Positions 6,907 through 15,732 of a stretch of DNA of 39,382 nt are shown here, in pieces. The stretch is from Rheinheimera lutimaris (GTDB lineage: Bacteria > Pseudomonadota > Gammaproteobacteria > Enterobacterales > Alteromonadaceae), in assembly GCF_013283795.1 (NCBI RefSeq), contig NZ_JABSOD010000007.1:169872-209253 (forward strand), read 5' to 3'. The translations under genes were made by a program, and so were the position numbers. Every line of letters begins with the position of its first letter. The first letter of the stretch is position 1. The notes beneath the pieces are model-generated. The model was not told the DNA's origin, ran no database searches, and saw only the letters and a program-made list of their open reading frames with translations.

Positions 6907-6933
6907 AAAAGCCATCCGGGCGGATGGCTTTGC
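6907..6933. terminator. Bidirectional terminator
   Basis: The stem GCCATCC/GGATGGC (6911-6928) is flanked by six A on the left and TTT on the right. It separates the convergent cytochrome b562 and YebC-like genes. The T tract is better for minus-strand transcripts. Confidence 0.7.
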
Positions 6934-6948
6934 AGGTATTATAATTGG

Positions 6949-7650
6949 TTAGCCGGCCAGGCCAACATAGACGTTTTGTACGTCGTCATCCGCATCAATA
7001 GCATCTAAAAAGGCTTCTACTTCAGTACGCTGGGCATCATCCAGCGTTACAGGGTTGTTGGCGCGATAAACCAGCTTAGCGGTTAATACTTTATAACCAA
7101 ACTCCGGCAACGCTTTGGCGACTAAATCTAAGTCGGTAGCTTCAGTTAAAAACACCACTTCGTTATCATCACCGGCTTCAAAATCCTGCGCGCCGGCTTC
7201 AATTGCCGCCAGTTCCATATCGGCATCTGCCGTTTCAGGTTCAGCTTCAATTTGACCTAAGTGTTTAAAGTCCCAGGATACTGCGCCTGAAGTGGCCAGT
7301 TGGCCTTTACGGAACAGCTGACGGATGCTCATGGCACTGCGGTTCTTGTTGTCGGTTAAACATTCTACTATTACCGGCACCTGATGCGGCGCAAAGCCTT
7401 CATAAACTACTGTTTCGTAGTTTGCCGGGCCATCTAAAAGACCGGCACCTTTCTTGATTGCGCGTTCCAGCGTGTCTTTAGGCATAGATGCTTTTTTCGC
7501 CGCTTCAATGGCAGAACGCAATTTAGCGTTCATATCCGGATCGGCACCATTGCGGGCGGCGACGGCAATTTCTTTTGCCAGTTTGGTAAAAATACGGCCT
7601 TTAGCGTTGGCCGCATCCATTTTATGTTTGGCTTTCCATTGTGCGCCCAT
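6949..7650 (-). CDS. YebC/PmpR family protein
   Basis: A 233-residue member of the YebC/PmpR family, whose members have been described as DNA-binding regulators and as translation factors that help ribosomes at difficult peptide stretches. The N-terminal motif [10 protein letters not shown], the [12 protein letters not shown] helix and the YEGFAP motif (about 84-89) are conserved. The start MGAQW differs from the classical MAGHSKW of YebC proper, so this looks like a paralogue nearer to the YeeN side of the family. The gene stands alone and is not next to ruvC, where the canonical yebC usually sits. Confidence 0.85.
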   Translation of the reverse strand: MGAQWKAKHKMDAANAKGRIFTKLAKEIAVAARNGADPDMNAKLRSAIEAAKKASMPKDTLERAIKKGAGLLDGPANYETVVYEGFAPHQVPVIVECLTDNKNRSAMSIRQLFRKGQLATSGAVSWDFKHLGQIEAEPETADADMELAAIEAGAQDFEAGDDNEVVFLTEATDLDLVAKALPEFGYKVLTAKLVYRANNPVTLDDAQRTEVEAFLDAIDADDDVQNVYVGLAG

Positions 7651-7819
7651 TATTGCGCTCCTGTATTTTTAGCTATCAAAACGAACAGGGCGCTAGTCTA
7701 GCCAATAGCAGGCTTTTAACGCAACAAAAGCCGGCATAAATCTGGCGCTGAATCAAAGATAAGTTGGCAGCCTGAGTAAGGCTGCACTACGCTTTGACCT
7801 GTTAACGAAGGAGAGCCTT

Positions 7820-8194
7820 ATGTTTAATCCTAATCCGGTGGGCTGGTTTGAAATAGCGGTAACCGATATGCAGCGTGCCAGGCATTTTTACCATCATGTG
7901 TTTGCTGTCGAGTTTGACATGTTAGAAATGGGCACCGACACCATGGCAATGTTTCCGTTTGATCACAGTACGCCGGGCAGCAGCGGGGCTTTAGTGCAGG
8001 GGCCGGACTATGAGCCTTGTGATAAAGGCACTATGGTATATTTTGAATGTGCCGATGTAGCAACGCTGTTGGCAAAAGTGGAGCATGGCGGTGGTAAACT
8101 GTTGCTGGGTAAAACCAGTATTGGTGAGCATGGTTTTATCGGCGTGTTTCTGGACAGTGAGGGCAATAAAGTTGGAATGCACTCGCAGCAGTAA
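7820..8194 (+). CDS. VOC (glyoxalase/bleomycin-resistance fold) family protein
   Basis: A 124-residue single VOC domain made of two beta-alpha-beta-beta-beta halves. It starts with the typical GWFEIAVTDMQRARHFYHHVF and ends with GFIGVFLDSEGNKVGMHS. The final EGN segment often carries a metal-ligating glutamate. Proteins of this kind bind metal and small ligands; the substrate cannot be told from sequence. A GAAGGAGAG ribosome binding site precedes the ATG. It ends four bases from the convergent acpH. Confidence 0.88.
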   Translation: MFNPNPVGWFEIAVTDMQRARHFYHHVFAVEFDMLEMGTDTMAMFPFDHSTPGSSGALVQGPDYEPCDKGTMVYFECADVATLLAKVEHGGGKLLLGKTSIGEHGFIGVFLDSEGNKVGMHSQQ

Positions 8195-8198
8195 ACGC

Positions 8199-8786
8199 TT
8201 AGTTTTCTAATGCCAGCGCTGCAATATATTGGCGTAATTCAGGGTACAACCATAAGAAGCTTTGCTCCAGTGCGGCATAATTCGGCTTAATTTCCTCTAT
8301 CATGCCACCAAACTGATTAGCAAAACGGATCCGCTGTGCAATGCGGTCCAGCGCTGTACCTAATTGTGCCAACTGTTGATAATTGCTAAACCAATCATGT
8401 GTTCGCACACTGCGTATTGTCGCAGCCATGTGAGCCGGCATCAGATGTTCAGCCTCTGCCAGTTGCCGGTATAGCTGCTGTTTATAGTCGGCAAAAGGTT
8501 GCGGATAAAACTGCTGCCAATGAATAATTAAAAAGTGATCAAACAATACATCCAACGCTATACCGGCAAAACGGCGACGCTGGTCGGAAAATAGCTGCTT
8601 AGCGCTGCGCACTGCAGGGTGTTGATCAGTAAAACGGTCTACGGCGCGATGATTATACAATCCGGCGACAATACGCGGATGCAGTTGTGTTGTGTTAACA
8701 CCTTTACAAAAGTCACCGAGTAGGTTGCCCGTTAACGAATAATGATTAGGTTGCGCCAAAACTGCATGGGCTAAATAATTCACCAT
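8199..8786 (-). CDS. acpH: Acyl carrier protein phosphodiesterase AcpH
   Basis: Removes the 4'-phosphopantetheine group from holo-acyl carrier protein. The 195-residue length is normal. Family motifs are clear: MVNYLAHAVLAQP at the N terminus, GNLLGDFCKG (20-29), the HRAVDRFTD motif (46-54) and LDVLFDHFL, with His and Asp residues placed for an HD-like metal site. It is a monocistronic gene convergent with the VOC gene. Confidence 0.9.
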   Translation of the reverse strand: MVNYLAHAVLAQPNHYSLTGNLLGDFCKGVNTTQLHPRIVAGLYNHRAVDRFTDQHPAVRSAKQLFSDQRRRFAGIALDVLFDHFLIIHWQQFYPQPFADYKQQLYRQLAEAEHLMPAHMAATIRSVRTHDWFSNYQQLAQLGTALDRIAQRIRFANQFGGMIEEIKPNYAALEQSFLWLYPELRQYIAALALEN

Positions 8787-8955
8787 TCCTCCTGCAACAC
8801 CCGGCCATATTATTTGCTTATATTAATAAGCTTTTTTGCTATCAGTTTGAAAATATCAGTTTTTTGTCAAATTTGTAGCGCTATATCCACTGGTACTAAC
8901 GGCATTTTAGCACTAGTATCGTTAAAGCTTTGTTACTTTGGTTGGAGAGGATACT

Positions 8956-9240
8956 ATGGCAATCAGCAATATCAATAATAATACTGCTCAGCTTTATACT
9001 CAGGAAAAACCCGCAGCGGCAACATTAAAACAGCAAAACAATCAGAATGCGGCGACAGCGGCAACATCGCCACCTTCGGCAACTGATTCAGTACAGATCA
9101 GTGAGCGTGCGCAAGCGTTATTACAGCAAGAAAGAGCAAGTAACACGCAAGGTAACGGAGCAGGTATAGAACCACCAGGTAATGCAGCGATAGAGACGCA
9201 GGGTAATGGAGCAGGCATTGAGCCACCAAGTCAGGTCTAG
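8956..9240 (+). CDS. Small Gln/Ala-rich protein with an internal 11-residue repeat, unknown
   Basis: A 94-residue polar, probably disordered protein. The ATG at 8956 was chosen because GGAGAGG lies five bases upstream. The centre carries the segment DSVQISERAQALLQ, a pattern also seen in FlgM-like and other small gammaproteobacterial proteins. The C terminus holds two copies of TQGNGAGIEPP (codons at 9145-9177 and 9196-9228) spaced by six residues. There is no signal peptide or membrane segment. It heads a three-gene set with two membrane proteins. I do not recognise the family. FlgM is unlikely because its sigma-binding C terminus is not seen. Confidence 0.6.
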   Translation: MAISNINNNTAQLYTQEKPAAATLKQQNNQNAATAATSPPSATDSVQISERAQALLQQERASNTQGNGAGIEPPGNAAIETQGNGAGIEPPSQV

Positions 9241-9253
9241 TTGAGAGGCGCTC

Positions 9254-9775
9254 ATGAATTGGTCAGAAATTGATGCTGTATTGTTCTCATTAGATAAAAT
9301 AATATTTATCGCGTACTTTGTTTTGCTGATTTTGGTAATGTTATTTCAGCGCAAAGTGTCATCTTTTGTGATCACTCTGGTAGTTCTTAGTGTTGCCAAT
9401 GGTGCTATGACCTCTTTATCTCCTATGTTGTATCAATTTTCCAGTCAGCCTGGGATGGCTTACAAATTTACCTGGTATGCAAGTTTTGCGCTGATCGATA
9501 TGTTAGCGGTGTTTTTGTTGTACAAATTTCATTACTTACTTAAACAGAGTGTAAGCTTTGTTGCTAATCTGACAGGTATGTTTTTCGTCATGCTTGCTAC
9601 ATTGCAAACCTTCAGATTTATTGATCGCTTTATATTTGATGCTGAAGTCTTTCAACAAATATACCGGTATGGCATTCCCTCACTGAATATTGTCCAGGTG
9701 TCTGTTGTTGTGATCAGCTTGATATACGAGTTTAAGTTGAGTCAGCGCTATTTGAAAGCGGGTTCTATGGTATGA
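9254..9775 (+). CDS. Five-pass membrane protein of unknown function
   Basis: A 173-residue protein with about five hydrophobic segments (roughly 15-32, 36-58, 73-91, 100-118 and 143-160), no signal peptide and no recognised domain. A GAGAGGCG ribosome binding site precedes the ATG, 13 bases after the stop of the repeat protein. Its last codons overlap the start of the next gene by four bases (ATGA), so the two are almost certainly translationally coupled. Base composition is more AT-rich than in the flanking housekeeping genes. Confidence 0.7.
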   Translation: MNWSEIDAVLFSLDKIIFIAYFVLLILVMLFQRKVSSFVITLVVLSVANGAMTSLSPMLYQFSSQPGMAYKFTWYASFALIDMLAVFLLYKFHYLLKQSVSFVANLTGMFFVMLATLQTFRFIDRFIFDAEVFQQIYRYGIPSLNIVQVSVVVISLIYEFKLSQRYLKAGSMV

Positions 9776-10062
9776 ATATTATTTTTGTGCTGGCTATAGT
9801 GTTAATTAATACTCTCGCTTTTATGGCCTATAGAAAACTTAGTATTTTACGCTCTATCAGCCAAATACAAGCTGAAGTGGAACTGGAGATGCAGGATCGT
9901 GCACATCAGCTATTAGTGCGCCGTGACCAACTGGAGGTTGGTCTGGTAAAAGACGCTGCTGAGCAGGCCGATGAGCAATGGAAAGGCGACCTGGCAGAAT
10001 ATATGGAAGAGTTTGAGCAAGAAGCCTTGTTAAGGGCTAAGCGGCGTTTAACAAAGGTTTAA
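9772..10062 (+). CDS. Membrane-anchored coiled-coil protein of unknown function
   Basis: A 96-residue protein: one N-terminal membrane helix (2-20), then a long, highly charged amphipathic helix (about 27-92) rich in Glu, Gln, Arg and Lys that should form a coiled coil in the cytoplasm. It starts inside the stop of the five-pass membrane protein. Its own stop overlaps the stop of the convergent alkyltransferase-like gene by four bases. No family recognised. Confidence 0.68.
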   Translation: MNIIFVLAIVLINTLAFMAYRKLSILRSISQIQAEVELEMQDRAHQLLVRRDQLEVGLVKDAAEQADEQWKGDLAEYMEEFEQEALLRAKRRLTKV

Positions 10063-10397
10063 TACTGCAGTTTAAACAACAGCTCTGCCAAATCGGGTTG
10101 CCACAGTGCTGAGCTATCCACTCTGTTCTTCTTCAGCACCACACCTTCTGCCAACAATAACTGCCGCTGCTGCAATGCCGTAGCGCAGCTTGGCGCAAAT
10201 GCCAGGCTGCGGTCGCTACGCAGCACTCTGTACCATGGCACGGCCAGCTCTGCAGGGGCGTATCCCAGCGCTTTGCCTACCAATCTTGCTCTGCCCGGCA
10301 AGCCGGCTAAATCGGCAATTTGGCCGTAGCTGGCTACTTTTCCATTGGGGATCAGTAGCACAGTTTGCCAAATACGTTGGTAGTTATCTTTTGCCAC
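10059..10397 (-). CDS. Alkyltransferase-like protein (ATL), MGMT family
   Basis: A 112-residue protein with the DNA-binding domain of O6-alkylguanine-DNA alkyltransferase: IPNGKVASYGQIADLAGLPGRARLVGKAL, then PWYRVL. The catalytic Cys of true MGMTs (PCHR) is replaced by Trp, which defines ATL proteins. These bind alkylated bases without repairing them and hand them to nucleotide excision repair. It resembles E. coli YbaZ in size and motif. The assignment is firm; the exact lesion range is not visible. Confidence 0.88.
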   Translation of the reverse strand: MAKDNYQRIWQTVLLIPNGKVASYGQIADLAGLPGRARLVGKALGYAPAELAVPWYRVLRSDRSLAFAPSCATALQQRQLLLAEGVVLKKNRVDSSALWQPDLAELLFKLQY

Positions 10398-10433
10398 TGC
10401 TTGCTCCGTGCTACATGGTTAGCTTGCGCCAGC

Positions 10434-10847
10434 TTAAATAGCGTGGCGGGCAACAACCGTTTTACCAATTGGCGCCAAGCTTAACAGCGCCAGTTTAAGA
10501 TGTTGTATACCAAACGGAATACCGATAATACTGATAAAACACACTATTGCATGACCCAGATGCCCCAGCGCCAGCCATATGCCAAACAGTAAGAACCAGA
10601 TAATATTACCAAGGGTACCTAAAGTGCCGGTACCGACATCATCATAACGGTTAATGTAACGCCGGTTTACCGCATCCTGACCAAAGGGCCAAAATGCCAT
10701 TTCACCAATAACGAAGCAACTGCGGCCAAACGGAATACCAATAATGCTGATAAAGCATAACAGACCAACCAACCACCACATTAAGCCCATCACAAAGCCA
10801 CCCAGTACAAACCACAGTATATTAAATAATAATCTGAACACACTCAT
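10434..10847 (-). CDS. yccF: YccF domain membrane protein
   Basis: A 137-residue inner-membrane protein built as two similar halves, each with the signature FISIIGIPFG (about 32-41 and 104-113). This duplication is characteristic of the YccF domain. Four hydrophobic segments are visible. The function is not known. It lies upstream of the ATL gene in the same direction, 36 bases away, but no functional link is evident. Confidence 0.9.
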   Translation of the reverse strand: MSVFRLLFNILWFVLGGFVMGLMWWLVGLLCFISIIGIPFGRSCFVIGEMAFWPFGQDAVNRRYINRYDDVGTGTLGTLGNIIWFLLFGIWLALGHLGHAIVCFISIIGIPFGIQHLKLALLSLAPIGKTVVARHAI

Positions 10848-11003
10848 TTTTTATCCTCGTTCATCAATGATATCTGCTACTAAGCAGATATCACGCCAAA
10901 AATATAATGATTAAAATCAATGTATTAAGAATTTGGCATATTCCACTAATGGTAAAAAAGCTAATTTGTGGCATAAATGACTAACTAACACAGGAGTTTA
11001 GCC

Positions 11004-11591
11004 TTGCAGTTACAGCATATTAAGGCGGTGGTATTTGATATGGACGGCACGTTGGTTGATTCAGCACTGGATTTTGCAGCGATTTGTCGCGATATAGGCT
11101 GGCCAGCGGGTACGCCGTTATTGGAGCAACTGGCGTTGTTGGATGACCCGCAGCAGTTTAGCAGAGCCGACAATATTATCCGCCAACATGAGTTAAACGG
11201 CGCTGCTAAAGCAACCTGGATGCCGGGGGCTGAGCAATGTTTGCATGCCCTGCGCGCCAACAAGATGCCGCTGGCATTGTTAACCCGCAATATGCGCGCA
11301 GCGACCAGCCTGACAATTCAGCGATTAAATATGCCGATAGAACATGTGCTGACCAGAGAAGACTGTGCTGCCAAGCCTGACCCGGCCGGATTGTTGTTAC
11401 TGGCCGATACCTTACAGTTGCCGGCAGAGCAAATGATCTATGTCGGAGACTATATCTATGATATTGAAACGGCGGCCAATGCCGGTATGGTGTCTTGCTT
11501 ATATCTGAATGAGCACAACCGGCATTTCGCGCCGCAGGCAGATTGGGTATTCAGCCATTTTGATCAGTTGACGCAAGCCTTGCAGCAGTAA
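11004..11591 (+). CDS. HAD superfamily hydrolase (subfamily IA phosphatase)
   Basis: A 195-residue protein. The nucleophile motif FDMDGTLVDS has D12 and D14. A short cap follows, then motif II LLTRN, motif III lysine in CAAKPDP and motif IV YVGDYIYDIETAANAG. It is related to phosphoglycolate phosphatase-like enzymes but has a reduced cap, so the substrate is uncertain. The start is TTG at 11004, supported by CAGGAG seven bases upstream and by the position of motif I. Confidence 0.85.
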   Translation: MQLQHIKAVVFDMDGTLVDSALDFAAICRDIGWPAGTPLLEQLALLDDPQQFSRADNIIRQHELNGAAKATWMPGAEQCLHALRANKMPLALLTRNMRAATSLTIQRLNMPIEHVLTREDCAAKPDPAGLLLLADTLQLPAEQMIYVGDYIYDIETAANAGMVSCLYLNEHNRHFAPQADWVFSHFDQLTQALQQ

Positions 11592-11677
11592 AAGAGTTAT
11601 TAAACTGATTAGGTATTCAGCAAGCTTGGCTCTATATTAATACAACGCAAGATTAGGCAGTACCCCGGAGGTTGTTG

Positions 11678-12667
11678 GTGTTAAAGCGGTTGCAAGACGA
11701 TTTTTATCTGGCGATGCTCACTCTGGTAGGGGCAATAATAGTGCTCTGTATTACACCCTACGGCATATACCGGCTGTATCACGGCAATTATATTGTCGGT
11801 ATTGCCGATCTGCTTATGGTGCTATGCGCCATTATTGCTACCCGGATGGCGTGGCGCACCGGTGACACCGTAAAACCCGGCTTGTTTATGGCGTTGGTGT
11901 TTTGTTTTGGTGTTGTTTTAGTGTGCATTAATTTGGGTGTGGACGGTCTGTTTTGGGTTTATCCGTTTTTGGTGTTTATTTTTTTTCTGGTGTCTCCGCT
12001 TAAAGCCTTTGTGTTACTGATCACAATGCTGAGCTGCTTGTTGTTGATTGCTAACCTGCGACCAGGCTTGGTATTTGCCAGTCAGTTTCAGATGGTGTCT
12101 TTTATTGTGACGACTACTGTCACCAGCATTTTTGCGTTTATTTTTGCCTATCGCGCACAAATACAGCGCCGCGAGCTTAAACGTCTGGCGACCACAGACA
12201 GCCTGACCGGTGCGGCTAACCGGCGTACGTTAAATGATCAGTTGGCTGTAGCGATTAATGAACATCAGCGTTTTGGCCGTCCTTACGGTCTAATGCTGCT
12301 TGATTTGGACCATTTTAAGCAAATTAACGATCACCATGGCCATAATGTGGGTGATCAGGTGTTGGCTGGGCTTATACCATTATTGCAATCAATGTTGCGC
12401 CAGAGTGATCAGGTATTTCGTTTTGGCGGCGAAGAGTTTGTCGTATTGTTGGCTGACATGAAGCCAGCCGATTTAACCAAGCTGGCGGAGAAAATCCGTA
12501 ATGGTATTGCCAGTTATCTAATCACGCCGGACGGCTCGCATATGACCACCTCTATCGGGGTAGCCATGTTGCAGCCGGACGAGAATTGGGAAGCCTGGCT
12601 GCATCGGGCGGACATGGCGTTGTATCAGGCTAAGCATGAAGGCCGCAACAAAGTGGTTGCCGGTTAG
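11678..12667 (+). CDS. Membrane-bound diguanylate cyclase (GGDEF)
   Basis: Makes cyclic di-GMP from two GTP. About 329 residues: six hydrophobic segments in the first 160 residues form a membrane sensor module of no named type. A GGDEF domain follows with active-site GGEEF (250-254) and an allosteric I-site RQSD (241-244), so it should be active and product-inhibited. The GTG at 11678 was preferred over two TTG codons just before it because CGGAGG is six bases upstream. Its stop overlaps the stop of the convergent penicillin-binding gene by four bases. Confidence 0.9.
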   Translation: MLKRLQDDFYLAMLTLVGAIIVLCITPYGIYRLYHGNYIVGIADLLMVLCAIIATRMAWRTGDTVKPGLFMALVFCFGVVLVCINLGVDGLFWVYPFLVFIFFLVSPLKAFVLLITMLSCLLLIANLRPGLVFASQFQMVSFIVTTTVTSIFAFIFAYRAQIQRRELKRLATTDSLTGAANRRTLNDQLAVAINEHQRFGRPYGLMLLDLDHFKQINDHHGHNVGDQVLAGLIPLLQSMLRQSDQVFRFGGEEFVVLLADMKPADLTKLAEKIRNGIASYLITPDGSHMTTSIGVAMLQPDENWEAWLHRADMALYQAKHEGRNKVVAG

Positions 12668-15600
12668 CGGCAACCAACTGATGATTGCTCAATATAAGGC
12701 AATAATATCGGTGCCATGCTGTTTAACACCTGCAACGGCAGTGCAGAGGTAAAACTGAACTGTTCCGCTGTTTCATCTGCCACATAGGCTGTCAGCACGC
12801 CAAAATGTGCAGCGCCTAAATAAAACACATAGGTTGCCGTGCGGTTCAGCGCCTTAGAGCTGATTTGTTGACCTCGGGCATTGAGCTTCACCAAACGGTT
12901 GTCGCCGGTGCCGGTTTTACCACCTTGCGTCAGGTTGCTGTTAAAACCCTGCTGCAACCGGCGTGCTGTGCCGGCGTTTACCACTTGCTGTAACAGTTGT
13001 CGTACTGTTAATGCCACTTCTGCATCCATTAGCTGCACAGCCTGGGCTTCTGGCCGCGTAAAGCGGCTTTCATAGGGGGTATCAACAGCAAAATCTAAGC
13101 GTTCTACACGCATTGTGGGTAATTGCTTACCGTTATTAAGAATAATGCCAACCAGTTCAGCCAGGGCCGCCGGCCTGTCGCCTGAACTGCCCAGCGCCGT
13201 AGCCAGCGAAGGCACCAGATACTCAAACGGATAGCCAAGGCGCTGCCAGCGTTGATGTAAATCCCAGAAGGCTTCGATTTCCAGCATGCTGCGGATGCGG
13301 TTGTCGCGGGCGCTGCGAAAACGGGTTTTAAACAGCCATTGATAAATTTCCTGCCGTTGCTGTGCACTGGCGGCTACAGCGTCGGCCAGTGTGGCTTCAG
13401 GTTGCTGTTGTAAGTATGACAGCAGCCAGAGCTCGAGCGGGTGACTGCGGGACAAATAGGCAAGATCCGGTAAGCTAAACGCATCCGGTTGGTACTTCTG
13501 GTACAGGCTCTGCCAGTCGTTACTACTGTCAAACTGCTGCTGCATAAAGTCGCTGAATTGGGACAATGTGCTGTCCGGGCGAATGTAGAGGTATGCTGCA
13601 GCCAGGCGATCCGGCGTTTGTCTGCTGCTTTGGATAAAAATATCCAACTGCTGTTGTGCGGTTTTTGTCTGATATTTTTGCCAGAAACGACGTAAATAGG
13701 TGGTGCCTTCGCGGTCAGCAAAGCGACGTAAATATTGCTCCCGTTGCGGATTATCATCATCTTTCAGTAATTGATAACTGCTGTTTTCGCCGTGATAAAT
13801 ACTGTAGTTAACCATATCCTGCAACAGGCGTACAAACGGCAGGTTAATAGAAAGCTGCAGTGCTTCGGCTATAGTCGGATTGAGCTTGTCTTCGTCGTCA
13901 TTAAAGTTACTGAAGGTATGTAAACCACCGCCGGTAAAAAAACTTTCTTTCGGGTTGGCGCTGTAACGTCGTTGCACAGCTGCCTGCAGCATAGAGATAA
14001 GGTCACTGCCAGGGTGTTCTGTCAGGTATTGCACGGCCCAGGCTGTCAGATGGTCTTGCGGTGCAATATCTAAAAATTGCAGTGTTTCGGCAGGCTCGGT
14101 GGCATACAGGCGGTGCAAGCCGGCAATAATTTCCAGATAACTTACCAGTACCCGTAATTTGGCGGTGGAGCCCAGTTCCAGTTTGCTGGCATCATTAAAG
14201 TCAAACGGTAAGTCGGAGTTGTCAGTTTGTAGCCGTACTTTATTGCCCTGCTCAGTACTTTGATACAGGGTAAAGCTGTAACGCAGCTGGTCTTGTTGGC
14301 CGGGTTTAAGCAAACGCTCAGCAAACAAGCCGGCAGCGGCGGCAGAGTCATATTCAGCAAGCTGGTGCAAGTGTTGGCTGACAGCGCGCTGTAACTTTGA
14401 ATCAATAGTGGTCTGAGCGGTTAAATCCAGCCGGTCCAACTGGTATAAACTTTGCTGCAGTAAGGCTGCCAGCCGGCTGCGGGCCATGGTACTGGCTTTA
14501 AAATCATGATCGGTTGCACTGGCTATAACGGCTTGCGTCTGAAAGGTCAGCTGTTGTTGCAGTGCCAGAGTCGTCAATTCCTCAGCAATAATGCCTTGTT
14601 GCTGCATCAGAGCCAGATAAGATGAGGTTAACTGCTCCAGATCACGCCTTCCCTGCAGCAAATAATATGACGGCCGCCGCTGAGCGATAATCAGTGCTAC
14701 TACCTGGCGCAGGGCTAATGCTTGCTGAATATTGTATGGCGCCCCTTGCCATAAAAGGCTGTTAACCAAGGCAGGGTCGGCACCAAACCAGGCTTTCAAA
14801 CCATCCCCCAAGCCATGTACTTCGCCATGGCCGGGTGTTGCCGCCAGTGGCACCGAGTTCAGGTAATCCAGCACTATACGCTGCCTGCCGGCTAAGGTGT
14901 TTGTTGATTCAGCATAAGTGCGCACACTGGCGGATACCAGTTGATGGAACTTGTCTTTGCTATCGGAGGTGAAGCCATGCGGGCTATGGCGGTATTTTTC
15001 CAGTTGGGTTGCCAAAGTGCTGCCGCCGGCAGCGGCTGCCGGAATACCTGCTGCGCGCTGTAATTGTGACCATACTGCTGCCCCCAGCCGTGGCAGGTTC
15101 AGTACCGGGTTGGCGTTCGGGTGCGATGGTGTAAGCAGGCTGCGGTCTTCAACAAAAAGTAATGCGGCAACAATGGCTGGGGCTACCTGCTGCGTGGCAG
15201 CAAATTGATAGCCCGGAAAACGCGCCTGGTACAAGGTATCTTGCTGGCAGCCCAACACGGTTAAACCCGGTTGATTTTTTTCCTGGTAAGGCGGATAAAA
15301 GCCGTAACGGCTATAGCGCTGTAGTTCGCTGGAAAACTGGCTCTGTGCGCTTAGCACAAAGCCTTGTTGTTGCAGGCTGTTGCTCCAGTGCGGCAATGAA
15401 CTGTAACCATAACGTTTGTCAAACGGGCCTTCGTCCGGAAAGGTGATCTCAGTCGCCGCCCCCGGCTTTACGGTATAGGTGAGTTTACCGGCATACCAAT
15501 GCCAAAATGCTGACTGATAAAAGTGGTTACGGCTTTCCTGATATAGTGCCACCACCAGTAAAATAGCCAGCAATAACAATAACCAGCGCAGATAGCGCAC

Positions 15601-15723
15601 CGGTGGTTGTGGCGGTGCAACATAGGGTGTTTCGCGCACATTATCAAACCGCATTCGTTGCAGTAGTGGGTCGGCGTTTAATGTCGGCTCAGTTCTGTGG
15701 GTGCTGCCGCGCTGTGCATTCAT
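12664..15723 (-). CDS. Large class A penicillin-binding protein (glycosyltransferase plus transpeptidase)
   Basis: A bifunctional murein synthase with an N-terminal membrane anchor (about 45-61). The GT51 domain shows catalytic E192 in VEDRS and GGSTLATQ (233-240). The transpeptidase motifs are present: S519-T-A-K522, S625-I-N627 and K936-T-G938. At 1019 residues it is longer than PBP1a/1b. About 310 residues separate SxN from KTG, against roughly 115-140 in typical enzymes. An extra region of about 110 residues sits between the anchor and the GT domain. It lies nine bases behind hemH and is probably cotranscribed with it. Which PBP group it belongs to is uncertain. Confidence 0.87.
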   Translation of the reverse strand: MNAQRGSTHRTEPTLNADPLLQRMRFDNVRETPYVAPPQPPVRYLRWLLLLLAILLVVALYQESRNHFYQSAFWHWYAGKLTYTVKPGAATEITFPDEGPFDKRYGYSSLPHWSNSLQQQGFVLSAQSQFSSELQRYSRYGFYPPYQEKNQPGLTVLGCQQDTLYQARFPGYQFAATQQVAPAIVAALLFVEDRSLLTPSHPNANPVLNLPRLGAAVWSQLQRAAGIPAAAAGGSTLATQLEKYRHSPHGFTSDSKDKFHQLVSASVRTYAESTNTLAGRQRIVLDYLNSVPLAATPGHGEVHGLGDGLKAWFGADPALVNSLLWQGAPYNIQQALALRQVVALIIAQRRPSYYLLQGRRDLEQLTSSYLALMQQQGIIAEELTTLALQQQLTFQTQAVIASATDHDFKASTMARSRLAALLQQSLYQLDRLDLTAQTTIDSKLQRAVSQHLHQLAEYDSAAAAGLFAERLLKPGQQDQLRYSFTLYQSTEQGNKVRLQTDNSDLPFDFNDASKLELGSTAKLRVLVSYLEIIAGLHRLYATEPAETLQFLDIAPQDHLTAWAVQYLTEHPGSDLISMLQAAVQRRYSANPKESFFTGGGLHTFSNFNDDEDKLNPTIAEALQLSINLPFVRLLQDMVNYSIYHGENSSYQLLKDDDNPQREQYLRRFADREGTTYLRRFWQKYQTKTAQQQLDIFIQSSRQTPDRLAAAYLYIRPDSTLSQFSDFMQQQFDSSNDWQSLYQKYQPDAFSLPDLAYLSRSHPLELWLLSYLQQQPEATLADAVAASAQQRQEIYQWLFKTRFRSARDNRIRSMLEIEAFWDLHQRWQRLGYPFEYLVPSLATALGSSGDRPAALAELVGIILNNGKQLPTMRVERLDFAVDTPYESRFTRPEAQAVQLMDAEVALTVRQLLQQVVNAGTARRLQQGFNSNLTQGGKTGTGDNRLVKLNARGQQISSKALNRTATYVFYLGAAHFGVLTAYVADETAEQFSFTSALPLQVLNSMAPILLPYIEQSSVGCR

Positions 15724-15732
15724 ACAAAAGCA

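Noticed and set aside
8956..9240. FlgM anti-sigma factor
   Set aside because: Only a short SERAQALL-like segment matches; the sigma-binding C terminus is absent and no flagellar genes are near.
10059..10397. Active O6-methylguanine-DNA methyltransferase
   Set aside because: The catalytic Cys is Trp and the N-terminal domain is missing.
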